From Olleya sp. YS (GTDB lineage: Bacteria; Bacteroidota; Bacteroidia; Flavobacteriales; Flavobacteriaceae), in NCBI RefSeq assembly GCF_029760915.1, contig NZ_CP121685.1:1338001-1402000 (forward strand): 64,000 nucleotides of DNA, written 5' to 3'. Positions 8,642-19,800 of this stretch are shown here, piece after piece (within the stretch, counting starts at the first letter, position 1; every line of letters begins with the position of its first letter). The position numbers and the translations under genes are program-made. The notes beneath the pieces are model-generated. The model was given only the letters and a program-made list of their open reading frames with translations, ran no database searches and had not been told where the DNA came from.

Positions 8642-9598
8642 ATGTCTAAAAGACCTATTATAAAACTATTAAAAATTTCACTCCCAATTCTGTTGGGAGT
8701 TTTTTTAATATGGTATTCTCTATCAAAATTATCTTTTCAAGAGATTATAGGTTTTGCTAAAAATGCAGATTATACATATATTATTCTAGGTGTCTTTTTT
8801 GGGTTGTTAAGCCATTTGTCAAGAGCATACCGTTGGGTGTTTATGTTAGAGCCTTTAGGCTATAAAATTAAATTAGGTAACAGTATTATGGCTGTGTTTG
8901 CAACCTATTTAATTAATTATACCATCCCACGTGCAGGTGAAGTCGCCAGAGCAACTATTTTAACCAATTATGAAGGTGTCCCTTTCGAGAAAGGCTTTGG
9001 TACTATTGTCGCAGAACGTATTGCAGATATGATTATAATGCTTGGTATTGTTGCCATAACACTATTTTTACAGTTTGATTTTATTTATGATTTTTTAGTC
9101 GGAAAATTTGACGTAACTAAAATAATTATTGGTGTATTAGGACTTTTAATAATAACTGTTTTTTTTATTCTTTTTATCAAAAGAAGTAGTGCTAAAATAG
9201 CTGTCAAAATCAAAGACTTTATCAATGGATTAATAGAAGGTGCGCTTAGTATTTTTAAAATGAAAAAAAAGTGGGCTTTCATTTTTCATACACTATTTAT
9301 ATGGACTATGTATGTGTTAATGTTTTATGTCACAACGCTTGCTTTTTCGGACTTAAATGATATTCCATTTGGAGCTGTTTTAATTGGATTTATTTTGGCA
9401 AGCTTTAGTATAGCAGCAACAAATGGAGGTATTGGTTCTTATCCAGAAGCTATAGTTATAGCATTTACATTATTTAACTTACCAGAAGATCCAAGTCGTG
9501 CATTTGGATGGATTATGTGGAGCTCTCAAACACTACTAGTTTTTATATTTGGAGGGATTTCCTTATTATATCTACCATTTTTTAACCGACACAAATAA
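8642..9598 (+). CDS. Flippase-like inner-membrane protein (LPG synthase transmembrane domain family)
   Basis: 318-residue polytopic protein with about eight hydrophobic segments (for example near residues 11-28, 43-60, 75-95, 125-150, 160-180, 215-235, 245-270 and 290-312). Conserved features of the lysylphosphatidylglycerol synthetase TM region / UPF0104 family are visible: RAYRW near 60, YTIPRAGEVARA near 97-108, and the glycine-rich NGGIGSYPEA near 260-270. It lacks the catalytic GNAT-like domain of MprF, so it is more likely a lipid flippase-type transporter than a synthase. The ATG abuts the panD stop, so it is co-transcribed with panCD. The substrate is unknown. Confidence 0.85.
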   Translation: MSKRPIIKLLKISLPILLGVFLIWYSLSKLSFQEIIGFAKNADYTYIILGVFFGLLSHLSRAYRWVFMLEPLGYKIKLGNSIMAVFATYLINYTIPRAGEVARATILTNYEGVPFEKGFGTIVAERIADMIIMLGIVAITLFLQFDFIYDFLVGKFDVTKIIIGVLGLLIITVFFILFIKRSSAKIAVKIKDFINGLIEGALSIFKMKKKWAFIFHTLFIWTMYVLMFYVTTLAFSDLNDIPFGAVLIGFILASFSIAATNGGIGSYPEAIVIAFTLFNLPEDPSRAFGWIMWSSQTLLVFIFGGISLLYLPFFNRHK

Positions 9599-9635
9599 TT
9601 TGTAACTTACAACCCAAACTAAATTAATACTTATT

Positions 9636-10781
9636 ATGAAACGCATTCTTTTTCTTTTTGTTAGCCTATTTTTTATGCAAAATATTAGTGCGCAAACCAT
9701 ATATAAAGAACTTAATTCTGAAAAGCTTGGTGAAACTAGACAAATAAAAATTCAGTTACCAAGAAACTATGATACCTCAGATAAAAAATATCCAGTAATC
9801 TATGTGTTTGACGCAGATTATTTATTTGAACCTGTCGCTGGAAATGTAGATTATTATGCCTATTGGGAAGATATTCCTGAAGCAATAGTTATTGGAGTTA
9901 ACCAATATGGATTAAGAGAAAACGACTGTTATTATAGCGAGCAAAACTCGTTACCAATCGAGTCTGGAGCAGCATTTTTTGAGTTTGTAGGAATGGAGTT
10001 AGTTCCTTTTATTAATAAGACGTTCCGTACAGAAAACTTTAAAGTTGCAGTTGGACACGGTAAGACTGCTAATTTTATCAACTATTATCTGCTAAAAGGA
10101 ATCCCACTATTTCAATCTTACATTGTGTTAAGTCCAGATTTAGCTCCTGATATGTCAGATTATTTAATAGAAGTATTTCCAAAATTAGAGCAAAAAACAT
10201 TTTATTATTTAGCAACTACTACTAATGATGTGTCAGATATTCAGAAAAAAACAGAAGCTTTATCCAATAGCTTAAAAGCAATAGATAATGATAATGTATT
10301 AAAAACATTTGACACTTTTGAAGGGCCTTCACATTACTCTTTGCCAGCACACGCCATTCCAAAAGCACTAGAGAGTATCTTTTTAGTGTTTCAACCTATT
10401 AGTAAAAAAGAGTATAAAGAAACTATCCTTAAATTAGAAGGTAATCCAGTTGAATATCTGACTGATAAATACCAAATGATAGAAGATTTATTTGGTATTG
10501 AAAAACCTACTTTAATTAACGATTTTAAAGCTATTGAAGCAGCTATAAAAAAGAACAAAAAATGGGAATATTTTGAAGATTTAGGTAAGCTAGCTAGAAA
10601 AGAATATCCAGATACTTTACTTGGAAATTATTATTTAGGACGTTTTTATGAAGAAACAGGTGAGCCTAAAAAAGCAATGAAAACGTATCAATCTGCTTAT
10701 GTTTTAAATGAAATTGCAGGTATTACGAAAGATCAAGTTTTAGAACTTGCAGAGCAAATTAAAGCAGACTTTGGATACTAA
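9636..10781 (+). CDS. Exported alpha/beta-hydrolase (esterase D-like) fold protein with C-terminal TPR, nucleophile missing
   Basis: 381 residues with a Sec signal peptide (about 1-19, ending ISAQ). Residues about 20-265 resemble the putative esterase / enterochelin esterase fold (QIKIQLPRNYD, KYPVIYVFDADYLFEP). At the nucleophile elbow the sequence is VGHGKTA, with Gly142 where GxSxG has the catalytic Ser, so it is unlikely to be an active serine esterase. A later His (GPSHYSLP) is kept. The C-terminal part (about 315-381) looks like TPR helices (LLGNYYLGRFYEETGEPKKA). It lies 3 bp before radA and 37 bp after the membrane protein. Role unknown; possibly a binding or scaffold protein. Confidence 0.75.
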   Translation: MKRILFLFVSLFFMQNISAQTIYKELNSEKLGETRQIKIQLPRNYDTSDKKYPVIYVFDADYLFEPVAGNVDYYAYWEDIPEAIVIGVNQYGLRENDCYYSEQNSLPIESGAAFFEFVGMELVPFINKTFRTENFKVAVGHGKTANFINYYLLKGIPLFQSYIVLSPDLAPDMSDYLIEVFPKLEQKTFYYLATTTNDVSDIQKKTEALSNSLKAIDNDNVLKTFDTFEGPSHYSLPAHAIPKALESIFLVFQPISKKEYKETILKLEGNPVEYLTDKYQMIEDLFGIEKPTLINDFKAIEAAIKKNKKWEYFEDLGKLARKEYPDTLLGNYYLGRFYEETGEPKKAMKTYQSAYVLNEIAGITKDQVLELAEQIKADFGY

Positions 10782-10784
10782 CTT

Positions 10785-12146
10785 ATGGCAAAAGTAAAGA
10801 CCACTTTTTTTTGTCAAAATTGCGGAACGCAATATGCCAAATGGCAAGGACAATGTAACGCTTGTAAAGAGTGGAATACTATTGTGGAAGAATTGGTGCA
10901 AAAACCAGAAAAAAGCGATTGGAAAACACCTTCTAACACTCAAAAAAGAATATCAAAGCCTTTACGGATTAACGAAATTGACGCGTCAAAAGAAGCTAGA
11001 TTAGATACGTTAGACGCAGAATTTAATCGAGTTTTAGGTGGTGGAATTGTACCTGGATCGTTAACACTTTTAGGCGGAGAACCAGGAATTGGTAAAAGCA
11101 CATTGTTACTTCAAATATCTTTAAAACTACCATATAAAACTTTATATGTTTCTGGTGAAGAAAGTCAGAAGCAAATAAAAATGCGCGCAGAACGTATTAA
11201 CCCAAATAATGAAAGCTGCTATATTCTTACCGAAACTAAAACACAAAATATCTTTAAACAAATCGAAGCTTTAGAGCCTGATATAGTCATAATTGACTCA
11301 ATACAGACTTTACATAGCGATTATATCGAATCGTCTAGTGGAAGTATTTCTCAAATTAAGGAATGTACTACAGAGCTAATCAAATTTGCTAAAGAAACAA
11401 ATACACCTGTTGTTCTAATTGGACACATAACTAAAGATGGTAATATTGCTGGTCCAAAAATATTAGAACATATGGTTGATACGGTTTTACAATTTGAAGG
11501 TGACCGCAATCATGTATTTAGAATTTTAAGAGCTCAAAAAAACCGATTTGGTTCTACTCACGAACTTGGAATTTATGAAATGCAAGGCTCTGGATTAAGA
11601 GAAGTGACTAATCCAAGTGAGGTGTTAATATCTAAAAAAGACGAAGAGTTATCAGGTCACGCTATTGCAGCGACCTTAGAGGGTATGCGACCGTTAATGA
11701 TAGAAGTCCAAGCATTGGTTAGTACAGCTGTTTATGGTACACCACAACGAAGTGCAACAGGATTTAATGCTAAGCGATTAAATATGTTATTAGCGGTCCT
11801 AGAAAAGCGAGCAGGATTTAGATTAGGTGCTAAAGATGTGTTTTTAAATATTACTGGTGGTATTACAGTTGACGATCCTGCTATAGATTTAGCAGTAGTT
11901 GCAGCTATTTTATCTTCTAACGAAGACCAAGCGATTCCTGCTAACTATTGTTTTGCTGCTGAGGTTGGTTTATCTGGAGAAATACGACCAGTACAGCGCG
12001 TGGAGCAACGCATTCTAGAAGCTGAAAAACTGGGCTTTTCAACAATATTTGTATCTAAATACAATAAAATATCTTTAAAAAAGACTTCAATAAAAATTCA
12101 ATTGATTTCTAAGATTGAGGATTTAGTTGAGTTTCTTATTCAATAA
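10785..12146 (+). CDS. radA: DNA repair protein RadA
   Basis: DNA-dependent ATPase that drives branch migration and processing of recombination intermediates with RecA. 453 residues, normal length. An N-terminal C4 zinc finger (CQNCGTQYAKWQGQCNAC, residues about 10-27) is followed by a RecA-like core with Walker A GGEPGIGKST, Walker B-type VIIDSIQT, the RadA-specific KNRFG motif (AQKNRFGST) and a Lon-like C-terminal domain (GGITVDDPAIDLAV to the end). The start lies 3 bp after the esterase-fold gene. No terminator is evident after it. Confidence 0.98.
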   Translation: MAKVKTTFFCQNCGTQYAKWQGQCNACKEWNTIVEELVQKPEKSDWKTPSNTQKRISKPLRINEIDASKEARLDTLDAEFNRVLGGGIVPGSLTLLGGEPGIGKSTLLLQISLKLPYKTLYVSGEESQKQIKMRAERINPNNESCYILTETKTQNIFKQIEALEPDIVIIDSIQTLHSDYIESSSGSISQIKECTTELIKFAKETNTPVVLIGHITKDGNIAGPKILEHMVDTVLQFEGDRNHVFRILRAQKNRFGSTHELGIYEMQGSGLREVTNPSEVLISKKDEELSGHAIAATLEGMRPLMIEVQALVSTAVYGTPQRSATGFNAKRLNMLLAVLEKRAGFRLGAKDVFLNITGGITVDDPAIDLAVVAAILSSNEDQAIPANYCFAAEVGLSGEIRPVQRVEQRILEAEKLGFSTIFVSKYNKISLKKTSIKIQLISKIEDLVEFLIQ

Positions 12147-12273
12147 GATTAGTTTTCTAGCCTGATTATATGTTTTTTATCGATGTTTTTGGAATAATTA
12201 TTTATTTAATCGTCAAAAGACATCCTCTTATCGAAAATCCCTCGCTCTATTCTCATAATTAATACTTTGGGCT

Positions 12274-12281
12274 TAATTTTG
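12274..12281 (+). promoter_or_regulatory. Bacteroidota -7 element for the first LamG/T9SS gene
   Basis: TAATTTTG fits TAnnTTTG, with transcription expected to start near 12288, about 25 nt before the ATG at 12313. No convincing -33 element is seen at the right spacing. Confidence 0.4.
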
Positions 12282-12312
12282 ATATGTATTAGATCCCAAA
12301 TCTATATAATAT

Positions 12313-15300
12313 ATGAACCTACTTTTAAGCAGAATTAACTGTTTGTGTTTTGGTTATATCACTTCAAGTGTTGTTTCCAATTTTTTACTAATTATTGTAT
12401 TGTCATTTACTACTATGGTTAATGCACAGACTAATGCACCTAGCATTCAAGCTGGTGTTAGCTTTCAATGGAGCGACAATCAAACCGATAAAGATGATCC
12501 TGCTACAATACAGACCATTACTGTAAATGGTACATTATATTATAATTTTGGAGTGCCTTCAGGTTATGAATTAACCCAATTAGGTCCTGGAGGACATGAT
12601 AAAAATAAAATTAGATTAGACGGAAATCTTGTAGAAAACTCAAGTGCAAATGCAACATGGGATGCTTCTGCTTTATCAGCTTTTCAGTCATTAAATCTTA
12701 ATCACTATTTTGAGTCTAATGGTAATGGAGATAATATTTGTGATGATTTTATAGATGAAGAAACTACTGATGCACAAAGACAAACTTTAACTTACGGGAC
12801 AGGTATAAAATCTAATTCAAGTGGACTTATTGCTATCACAGAGCGTAATGCAAACAATTGTTATCATTTAGAATTTTTTGGTATTCCTTTTGGAGGAACG
12901 ATTGAACAGTCTTTAGGTGAAACATTTGTAAACTCTGGAAATGCAACAGAATATGGTTTTGGCGGAACAGGTAATGGAGGAAATTTAGGTACACCTGGAG
13001 CTGTAAATCCACCAGATGCAAATTCAGATTACTGGTTGAGTGATAGAGTTGTTAATACAGGTGGTACAATTGGGATAGCATTATTTTATCTTGATGATAT
13101 CGCACCTTTTGGTTCTACAATTACTAAAGTACAGCTAACTGCTGCATCAAACGACAATGGTGATGGGAAGCTTTTTATTTTAACATTCCCAGATTATGAT
13201 GGCGATTCGTTAAGTAATATAGACGATTTAGATGATGATAATGATGGGATTCTTGATACAGATGAGTCTGGTGGTATAAATCCATCTGGAGACCACGATG
13301 TAGATGGGATTTTAAATTATCAAGATGCAGATTTTTGCACTTTGAACAGTTCTGGTATATGTGTTAGTCTGGATTTTGATTCAGATGGAATACCAAATCA
13401 TTTAGATCTTGATAGTGATAATGATGGAATAACAGATGTTTTAGAGTCAGGAGGAACAGATATTGATAATGATGGGATTGCAGATGGTACTGTAGGTACT
13501 GGAACAAATACTTTTGGTATTCCTAGTTCTGCAGGTACTGGTAATAGTCCAATCAATACAGATAATACATCAAACTATGATTTCTTAGATATTGATTCTG
13601 ACGATGATGGTATTCCTGATAATATCGAAGCTCAGCTAACTAGTGGTTATATTACTCCGAGTGGCAACGGACTAGCAATGACAGATTTAGATGATGACGG
13701 TATAGATGATAATTACGGCTTTGGATTTGTTTTGCTAGCAGATACAGATGGTGATGGTACACCAGATTATTTAGATATAGATTCTGATAATGACGGTACA
13801 CCAGATATTGAAGAAAATGGAATGGCTAATGTAGTTTCAGGAGTAGATGCTGATTCTGATGGGTTAGATAATTCTTTCGAAACAACAAACACTAACGATG
13901 CTGTTTTAGATGTGAATGAGGGTATAGAAGACCCAACAAATCTAACTATATTACCAGATACTGATGGTGATTTGTTTTCAGGTGGTGATTTAGATTATCG
14001 TGATTTATTTGATGTAAATTTACCTTCTTCAGCTACAATAGATTTTGATGGAGTTGATGATTATTTATCTGGTAATAGTATCATAGAAGGTTTAAATGAG
14101 GTTACAATTATGGCATGGATAAAAATTGATCCATCAAACCTTGGAACTTCAGGAAATACAATTGCAGGAGAAGACATTACATGTAGATTGTACATTGATA
14201 GTGGTAATAAAATTAGATTTGGAACTAGAACAACCGCTGGATACACTAGTGTGACAAATGGTGGTTCAATAAATTATGATGAATGGCATCATGTAACTGG
14301 AACATTCTCAGCAACTACTGGAACACAAAGCATTTATTTGGATGGTAAATTAGTTACTACAGTCACAAATACTAATCAAATCGGAAAAACTTTTTTAAAC
14401 ACTTCATCATGGACAGGTAGTTTTGAAGTGGGACGTTACTCAAGAAATGTATCTAATATGCAGTATTTTAATGGAGAAATAGATGAGGTTAGAGTATTCA
14501 AAACAGCCATGACTGAAGAACAGATACAGCAGATGATTTATCAAGAAATTGATGACAATAGTGGCTTAGTTAGAGGACGTATAATACCAAAAGATGTTGA
14601 GGATTTAACAATTAATGTTAAAGTGCTATGGGATGATTTACAAGGATACTATCCAATGACTGATATTACTAATAATACCACTTTTGATTATTCTGGAAAA
14701 GGCAACATTTTAAAATTACATAATATAACTACGGTTCAACCTCAAACCGCTCCAATGCCATATCAGACAACCAATGATGGAAGCTGGACCCAAGAATCTA
14801 CGTGGTTACATGGAGATGTTTGGGATATAGAAGACGTAGCTTCTAACAAAGATTGGAGTATAGTACATATTAGAGACAATGTTAACGCATCTCACTCAGT
14901 CAAGAATCTTGGGTTAATTATTGACATTAATAAATCGTTGACTATTAATGGAGATAATCAAGAAGACAATAGTTGGTATCTAGAATTAAATGGAACTTTA
15001 GATTTAAAAGATGATTCACAACTTATCCAAGGGTTAAATAGCGATTTAGTAACTTCTTCCGAAGGACGAATACTAAGACGTCAAGAAGGGTTGAGTAGCG
15101 TATATAGATATAATTATTGGAGTAGTCCAGTTGGTGAAAAAGCAACAACTGGCTTAATAAATAATAATGGTATCAGTAATAATCCAAACAATACTACCTT
15201 TTCATTAAACATGTTAAAAGACTCAGCAACTAATAATGTGCAATTCACTAATGGATATCATGATGATGGTAAAATTAGTACGTATTGGTTATACAGTTAT

Positions 15301-16590
15301 CAGAACGGAGTCACGTATTACGATTGGGATGTTTTAAATATCAACACACCGTTAATTTCAGGTTTGGGTTACACGCAAAAAGGAGGAGGCTCATTATCTG
15401 AGTATATTTTTGAAGGAAAACCAAACAATGGTACAATATTATTAAGTGCAACTGATACAGGTGGTTCTGGTTCGGTTCCAGGAGTAAGTAAGACGGAATA
15501 TTTAGTAGGTAATCCATATGCTTCAGCAATTGATGCGCATCAATTTATCGACGATAATAGCATGGTAACAACAGGAGCTATTTATCTATGGGAGCAATGG
15601 GCAGGAGATTCACATGTCTTAAATCAATACGAAGGGGGTTATGCAACTCTAAACAAATTAGGGAAAGTAAGAGCTTATCAATTTATTGGTATAGATGGAG
15701 CAGCGACAAACTATCAAGGAGGTATAAAAACGCCTACTAGATATCTTCCTGTAGGACAAGGTTTTATGATAGAGATTAATGGTACAGGTGATATTAATTT
15801 TAATAACGGACAGCGCATTTTTAAAACAGAAGCATCTGGTGAATCAATGTTTTTTAGAGCTAACACGAGCAGTGCAACAACTTCAGTAAATCAAGAAGTA
15901 TCAATACAAAAAATAAAACTTGAGTTTACTGCAAATAATGGATTGGGTAGAGAGTTGGTGTTAGGTTTTAGTAACACAACTACAGATGACTTTGATTATG
16001 GCTATGACGCATTAGCAAATGAAACGTTTGTAAATGATTTAACATTGAACTTAAATAGTAAGCCAATGGTAATTCAAGCTTATAATCAAATTACAACAGA
16101 TAAGATAGTAGATCTTAATTTTAAGTCAGATGGGTTATTAACCTATTCTATAAAAGTTTCAGAGTTTGAGAACGTTTCAGAAAATCAAGACGTGTACTTA
16201 TTAGACAACCTTACAGGTGTGTATCATGATTTAAAATCAGAAATGGCATATAATTTTACGTCTGAAGCTGGTACTTTCAACAATCGATTCGATATTGTAT
16301 TTCAAAATCCTGACACTCTAAGTAGTGAAGAGTTCGAGTTAGATAGTCAAAACACGCTAATTTACTTTAACGACTATAATGAGTTATTATTTATAAAAGG
16401 ATTAAAACAAGAGGTTAAACTAATAACATTATATAATGTATTAGGTCAAGAAATATTTAATAGTACCACTGCCACCAAAGAACAACTTGAAAAAGGATTA
16501 CAAATATCTAACACAAGCACAGGATTATACGTTGTAAGTATTATTACCGAAAACAATCAAAGTATCGAAAAAAAGATTGTAATAAAATAG
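12313..16590 (+). CDS. Large secreted protein: TSP3 calcium repeats, LamG domain, T9SS type A sorting domain
   Basis: 1425 residues. The signal peptide has an unusually long n-region and ends near VNAQ (about residue 39). A short N-terminal domain is followed by Asp-rich thrombospondin type 3-like repeats (about 295-565; DDDNDGI, DSDNDGI, DTDGDG), expected to bind calcium. A LamG/concanavalin-like module spans about 575-745 (DFDGVDDYLS at its start, FNGEIDEVRVF at its end). A long beta-rich region contains SVYRYNYWSSPVG, and the last about 80 residues are a T9SS type A tail (LYNVLGQEIF, TGLYVVSI, KKIVIK). Expected to cross the outer membrane by T9SS and be released or anchored on the surface. 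It is a tandem paralog of the next gene. Ligand unknown; binding a polysaccharide is plausible. Confidence 0.88.
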   Translation: MNLLLSRINCLCFGYITSSVVSNFLLIIVLSFTTMVNAQTNAPSIQAGVSFQWSDNQTDKDDPATIQTITVNGTLYYNFGVPSGYELTQLGPGGHDKNKIRLDGNLVENSSANATWDASALSAFQSLNLNHYFESNGNGDNICDDFIDEETTDAQRQTLTYGTGIKSNSSGLIAITERNANNCYHLEFFGIPFGGTIEQSLGETFVNSGNATEYGFGGTGNGGNLGTPGAVNPPDANSDYWLSDRVVNTGGTIGIALFYLDDIAPFGSTITKVQLTAASNDNGDGKLFILTFPDYDGDSLSNIDDLDDDNDGILDTDESGGINPSGDHDVDGILNYQDADFCTLNSSGICVSLDFDSDGIPNHLDLDSDNDGITDVLESGGTDIDNDGIADGTVGTGTNTFGIPSSAGTGNSPINTDNTSNYDFLDIDSDDDGIPDNIEAQLTSGYITPSGNGLAMTDLDDDGIDDNYGFGFVLLADTDGDGTPDYLDIDSDNDGTPDIEENGMANVVSGVDADSDGLDNSFETTNTNDAVLDVNEGIEDPTNLTILPDTDGDLFSGGDLDYRDLFDVNLPSSATIDFDGVDDYLSGNSIIEGLNEVTIMAWIKIDPSNLGTSGNTIAGEDITCRLYIDSGNKIRFGTRTTAGYTSVTNGGSINYDEWHHVTGTFSATTGTQSIYLDGKLVTTVTNTNQIGKTFLNTSSWTGSFEVGRYSRNVSNMQYFNGEIDEVRVFKTAMTEEQIQQMIYQEIDDNSGLVRGRIIPKDVEDLTINVKVLWDDLQGYYPMTDITNNTTFDYSGKGNILKLHNITTVQPQTAPMPYQTTNDGSWTQESTWLHGDVWDIEDVASNKDWSIVHIRDNVNASHSVKNLGLIIDINKSLTINGDNQEDNSWYLELNGTLDLKDDSQLIQGLNSDLVTSSEGRILRRQEGLSSVYRYNYWSSPVGEKATTGLINNNGISNNPNNTTFSLNMLKDSATNNVQFTNGYHDDGKISTYWLYSYQNGVTYYDWDVLNINTPLISGLGYTQKGGGSLSEYIFEGKPNNGTILLSATDTGGSGSVPGVSKTEYLVGNPYASAIDAHQFIDDNSMVTTGAIYLWEQWAGDSHVLNQYEGGYATLNKLGKVRAYQFIGIDGAATNYQGGIKTPTRYLPVGQGFMIEINGTGDINFNNGQRIFKTEASGESMFFRANTSSATTSVNQEVSIQKIKLEFTANNGLGRELVLGFSNTTTDDFDYGYDALANETFVNDLTLNLNSKPMVIQAYNQITTDKIVDLNFKSDGLLTYSIKVSEFENVSENQDVYLLDNLTGVYHDLKSEMAYNFTSEAGTFNNRFDIVFQNPDTLSSEEFELDSQNTLIYFNDYNELLFIKGLKQEVKLITLYNVLGQEIFNSTTATKEQLEKGLQISNTSTGLYVVSIITENNQSIEKKIVIK

Positions 16591-16613
16591 TAAACTAAGT
16601 TTAGCTATTTTTT
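16586..16613 (+). terminator. Probable terminator after the first LamG/T9SS gene
   Basis: Inverted arms AATAG-TAAACT and AGTTTA-G-CTATT with a one-base bulge are followed by a T run. The stop codon lies inside the left arm. This would limit read-through into the downstream paralog. Confidence 0.5.
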
Positions 16614-16785
16614 CTTTGTAAATATTAGGGATAACTAAGCTTTTCCAACACTTATTTGGAAGATTATTTCTAATCCAATTAACCTGTTTTTTAGACGTTT
16701 ATCGGAATTAGATATCACATTTTGCAGATTAACTAATTTTTTAAGTGTTATAACGAAATTAGTGTTTTTCGTTTGTCATACAGTT

Positions 16786-16793
16786 TATATTTG
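16786..16793 (+). promoter_or_regulatory. Bacteroidota -7 element for the second LamG/T9SS gene
   Basis: TATATTTG matches TAnnTTTG exactly, putting transcription start near 16800 and giving a leader of about 23 nt. With the hairpin at 16586-16613, this suggests the two paralogs are transcribed separately. The rest of the 232-bp gap shows nothing I recognise. Confidence 0.5.
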
Positions 16794-16822
16794 TTTCATA
16801 ATTGACCCCAAATCAATAACTT

Positions 16823-19800
16823 ATGAAAACTAAACTACTTGTGGTACTTACCACTTTGTTGGCTTGTAATATCGCGTTATCCCAGAACTCTGATGTGCAA
16901 TTAACCGTTAAATGGCCAACCAATTCTTACCAAAATAAGATAGAAGTTTATAATACCGCTAATGATTTACTAGTAACTATATGTGATGACAATCAATGTT
17001 ATACTGGATCTTACGATGGAGATACGGACGAATATGGTGCTAAATATGATTTAGGTTGTGTTGCTAATGGTAACAATTATTATGTGAGATTATATCAAAT
17101 AGATAATAATAGTTGGGATTCTGGATACGTGTCAATTGTTGTTGCAGGTACAGAAGTAATTAATAACGATGGATCAAATGCCTCAAGTAGTGGATATGAT
17201 ATTTATTTTAATGTATCTGGTGGAGATGCAACTTGTAATACTCTTTTAGATACAGATAATGATGGAATAATTGATAATTTAGATTATGATGATGATGGTG
17301 ACGGAATCGTAGATTATATAGAGGCTTTAGGTGAGGATGTGTTTACATGTACAATACCAGAATTAGATTTTGAGAACGGTATTTACGACGCGTCTGCAAG
17401 TACAGGAGCAGATAAACAAGTAGGTGCAGTTTACAGATTTACTAATGCAATTCAGGGGTACGATATATTATTAGAAGTTTTAGCATTAGATAATACTACA
17501 ATCTCCAATATAGATAACGATACTATTGATAATCCTACCTTTTTACAAACAGAATTAACGTTTAGTGGGTCAGGTACACCAGGTGCAGAGTTTGGTTTCA
17601 CTATAGTAAATTCAGGAACTACAACTGCATCTTCCGAGATTTTTAGAATAAATGGAACCACATGGGATTGCGATGGAGGTGGAGGTTTAAGAGAGTCTTT
17701 AATCTTTCATAACCCTGCAGCTTATGGTACTGAGAATCCAACGTCATTGATAACTGAAGATTTAGGTGGTGGAGATATTCAAATAAGTGCCTCTGGACTT
17801 CAAGAAGGTCCTGGTTTTTCTAATCTTAAAGTCTTAAAATCGTATTACCAATTTATTGGCAATTCCTTTTCATTAAGAATGCAAGCTATAAAAAATGGTG
17901 CAAACTCTTCTACTCGTCAATTTGGTCTATCTTTTTCACAGTGCGAATTTTTAGATTTTAATGCTAATTCTTTAATTATTGTAACTGGAAAAGATAGAGA
18001 TGGTGATGGTAAATACAATCATCTAGATTTAGATAGCGATAATGATGGAATCCCTGATAATGTGGAAGCACAAAGTACACTTAACTACAAGGCGCCTTTA
18101 GGAACTGTTAATGGAGATTCAGGTATTGATATCGCTTATGATATTTCTACTGGTATAGATGTTGTAGATACAGATGGAGATAGAATCCCAGATTACATAG
18201 ATTTTGATAGTGACAGAGATGGTACACCAGATATTGAAGAAAATGGGATGGTAAATTCTATTGGAACTTTTACAGACACAGACAATGATGGTTTAGATAA
18301 TGTTTTTGAAGGTTCAAATACATCAGACCCATTAGATGTAAATGATGAAATTGAAAACCCAAGTGCTTCAGTTTTACCAGACACAGATGGAGATTTATTT
18401 TCTGGAGGAGATTTAGACTACAGAGATACTATTGATATCTATATTGAGTCTGCAACGTTAGATTTTGATGGTGTTGATGACTATGTTATTGGATCAGAAA
18501 CATTTTCCAGTATAAATCAGACTAATACAGATGGTACAACATTTATGGCATGGATTAAGAGCAATTCTGACGCATCAGATACTAATCAAAAATTTGTAAT
18601 AGGTGAAAAAAATGCAATTGAAATAACATTAACAGGAGAAACCATAAGTGCAAGTATACACTATGTTAAATCAGATAATACTACTGCGACAAGTTCTGTA
18701 TACAGAAGTACAACTGGTATTGCTAGAAACGTATGGAGACACGTTACAGTATCTGTTTCATTTACAGACAATACAGCCTATTTATTATTAGATGGTGATT
18801 TGGTGTTTTCAACAAATTTAATAGATGCAGTTGCTTTTAGAAGTTCTGTAACAACAGAATTGGACTATTTAAGAATGGGTAATGACCAATCACTTATGGC
18901 TTCAAAATTCTTTAAAGGATCAATAGATGAGGTAAGAGTGTTTAATAAATTTTTACCTGAAGATGAAGTGAAAGAAATCGTTTATCAAGAGATAAATAAT
19001 AATGCAGGTCAAGTAGAAGGTTCTATTATTAAAAACCAATTAACTTCTTTAGATTGGTCAAATCTAGAGCTTTACTACCCATTAACTAACATCACTACAG
19101 GATTTATTAAAGATCAGTCATTAAACAACAAAAATGCTGAAATGTTTAATATTACTACTGTACAAGAACAATCTGCACCTATGCCTTTTGTAACAAAACA
19201 AGCTGGGAATTGGCATGATAAAAACACATGGCTACATGGAGATGTGTGGTATATTCCAGGAGATGAGGTAAGTCAAGCAGCCACTTTTGGTAATGACGAG
19301 GTAGTAACTTGGGGAATTTATCAAATAAAGCATAGTATAAATGTAACAACCTCATTGTCTAAACCTAACGTGCCAACTTATTATAAAGGGTTATTAGCAT
19401 TAGGTGTTATTGTCGATGAAAAAGATGAAGTTAATAACGATGTTGTTTTTACAATAGGAGACTCTAATACAGACTTACAACTAAATGTGTCAAAATATTT
19501 AGAAATTAATGGAACTATCAACTTAAAAAGAGATTCTCAGTTAATTCAAGGATTAGAAAGTAATTTAGTGACCTCTGATAAAGGAAAAATTCAAAGAGGT
19601 CAAGAAGGACTTAGCAGTGTGTATAGATATAACTATTGGAGCTCTCCAGTAGGGCAAATATCAACAACTAGTTTGATAGACGATAACTCATCAATTAATA
19701 ATCCAAACAACACACCATTTTCTTTAGGTATGCTTAGAGATGATGCTTGTAATAATGTGCAATTTACAAATGCTTATCATGAAGATGGTAAAATAAGCAG

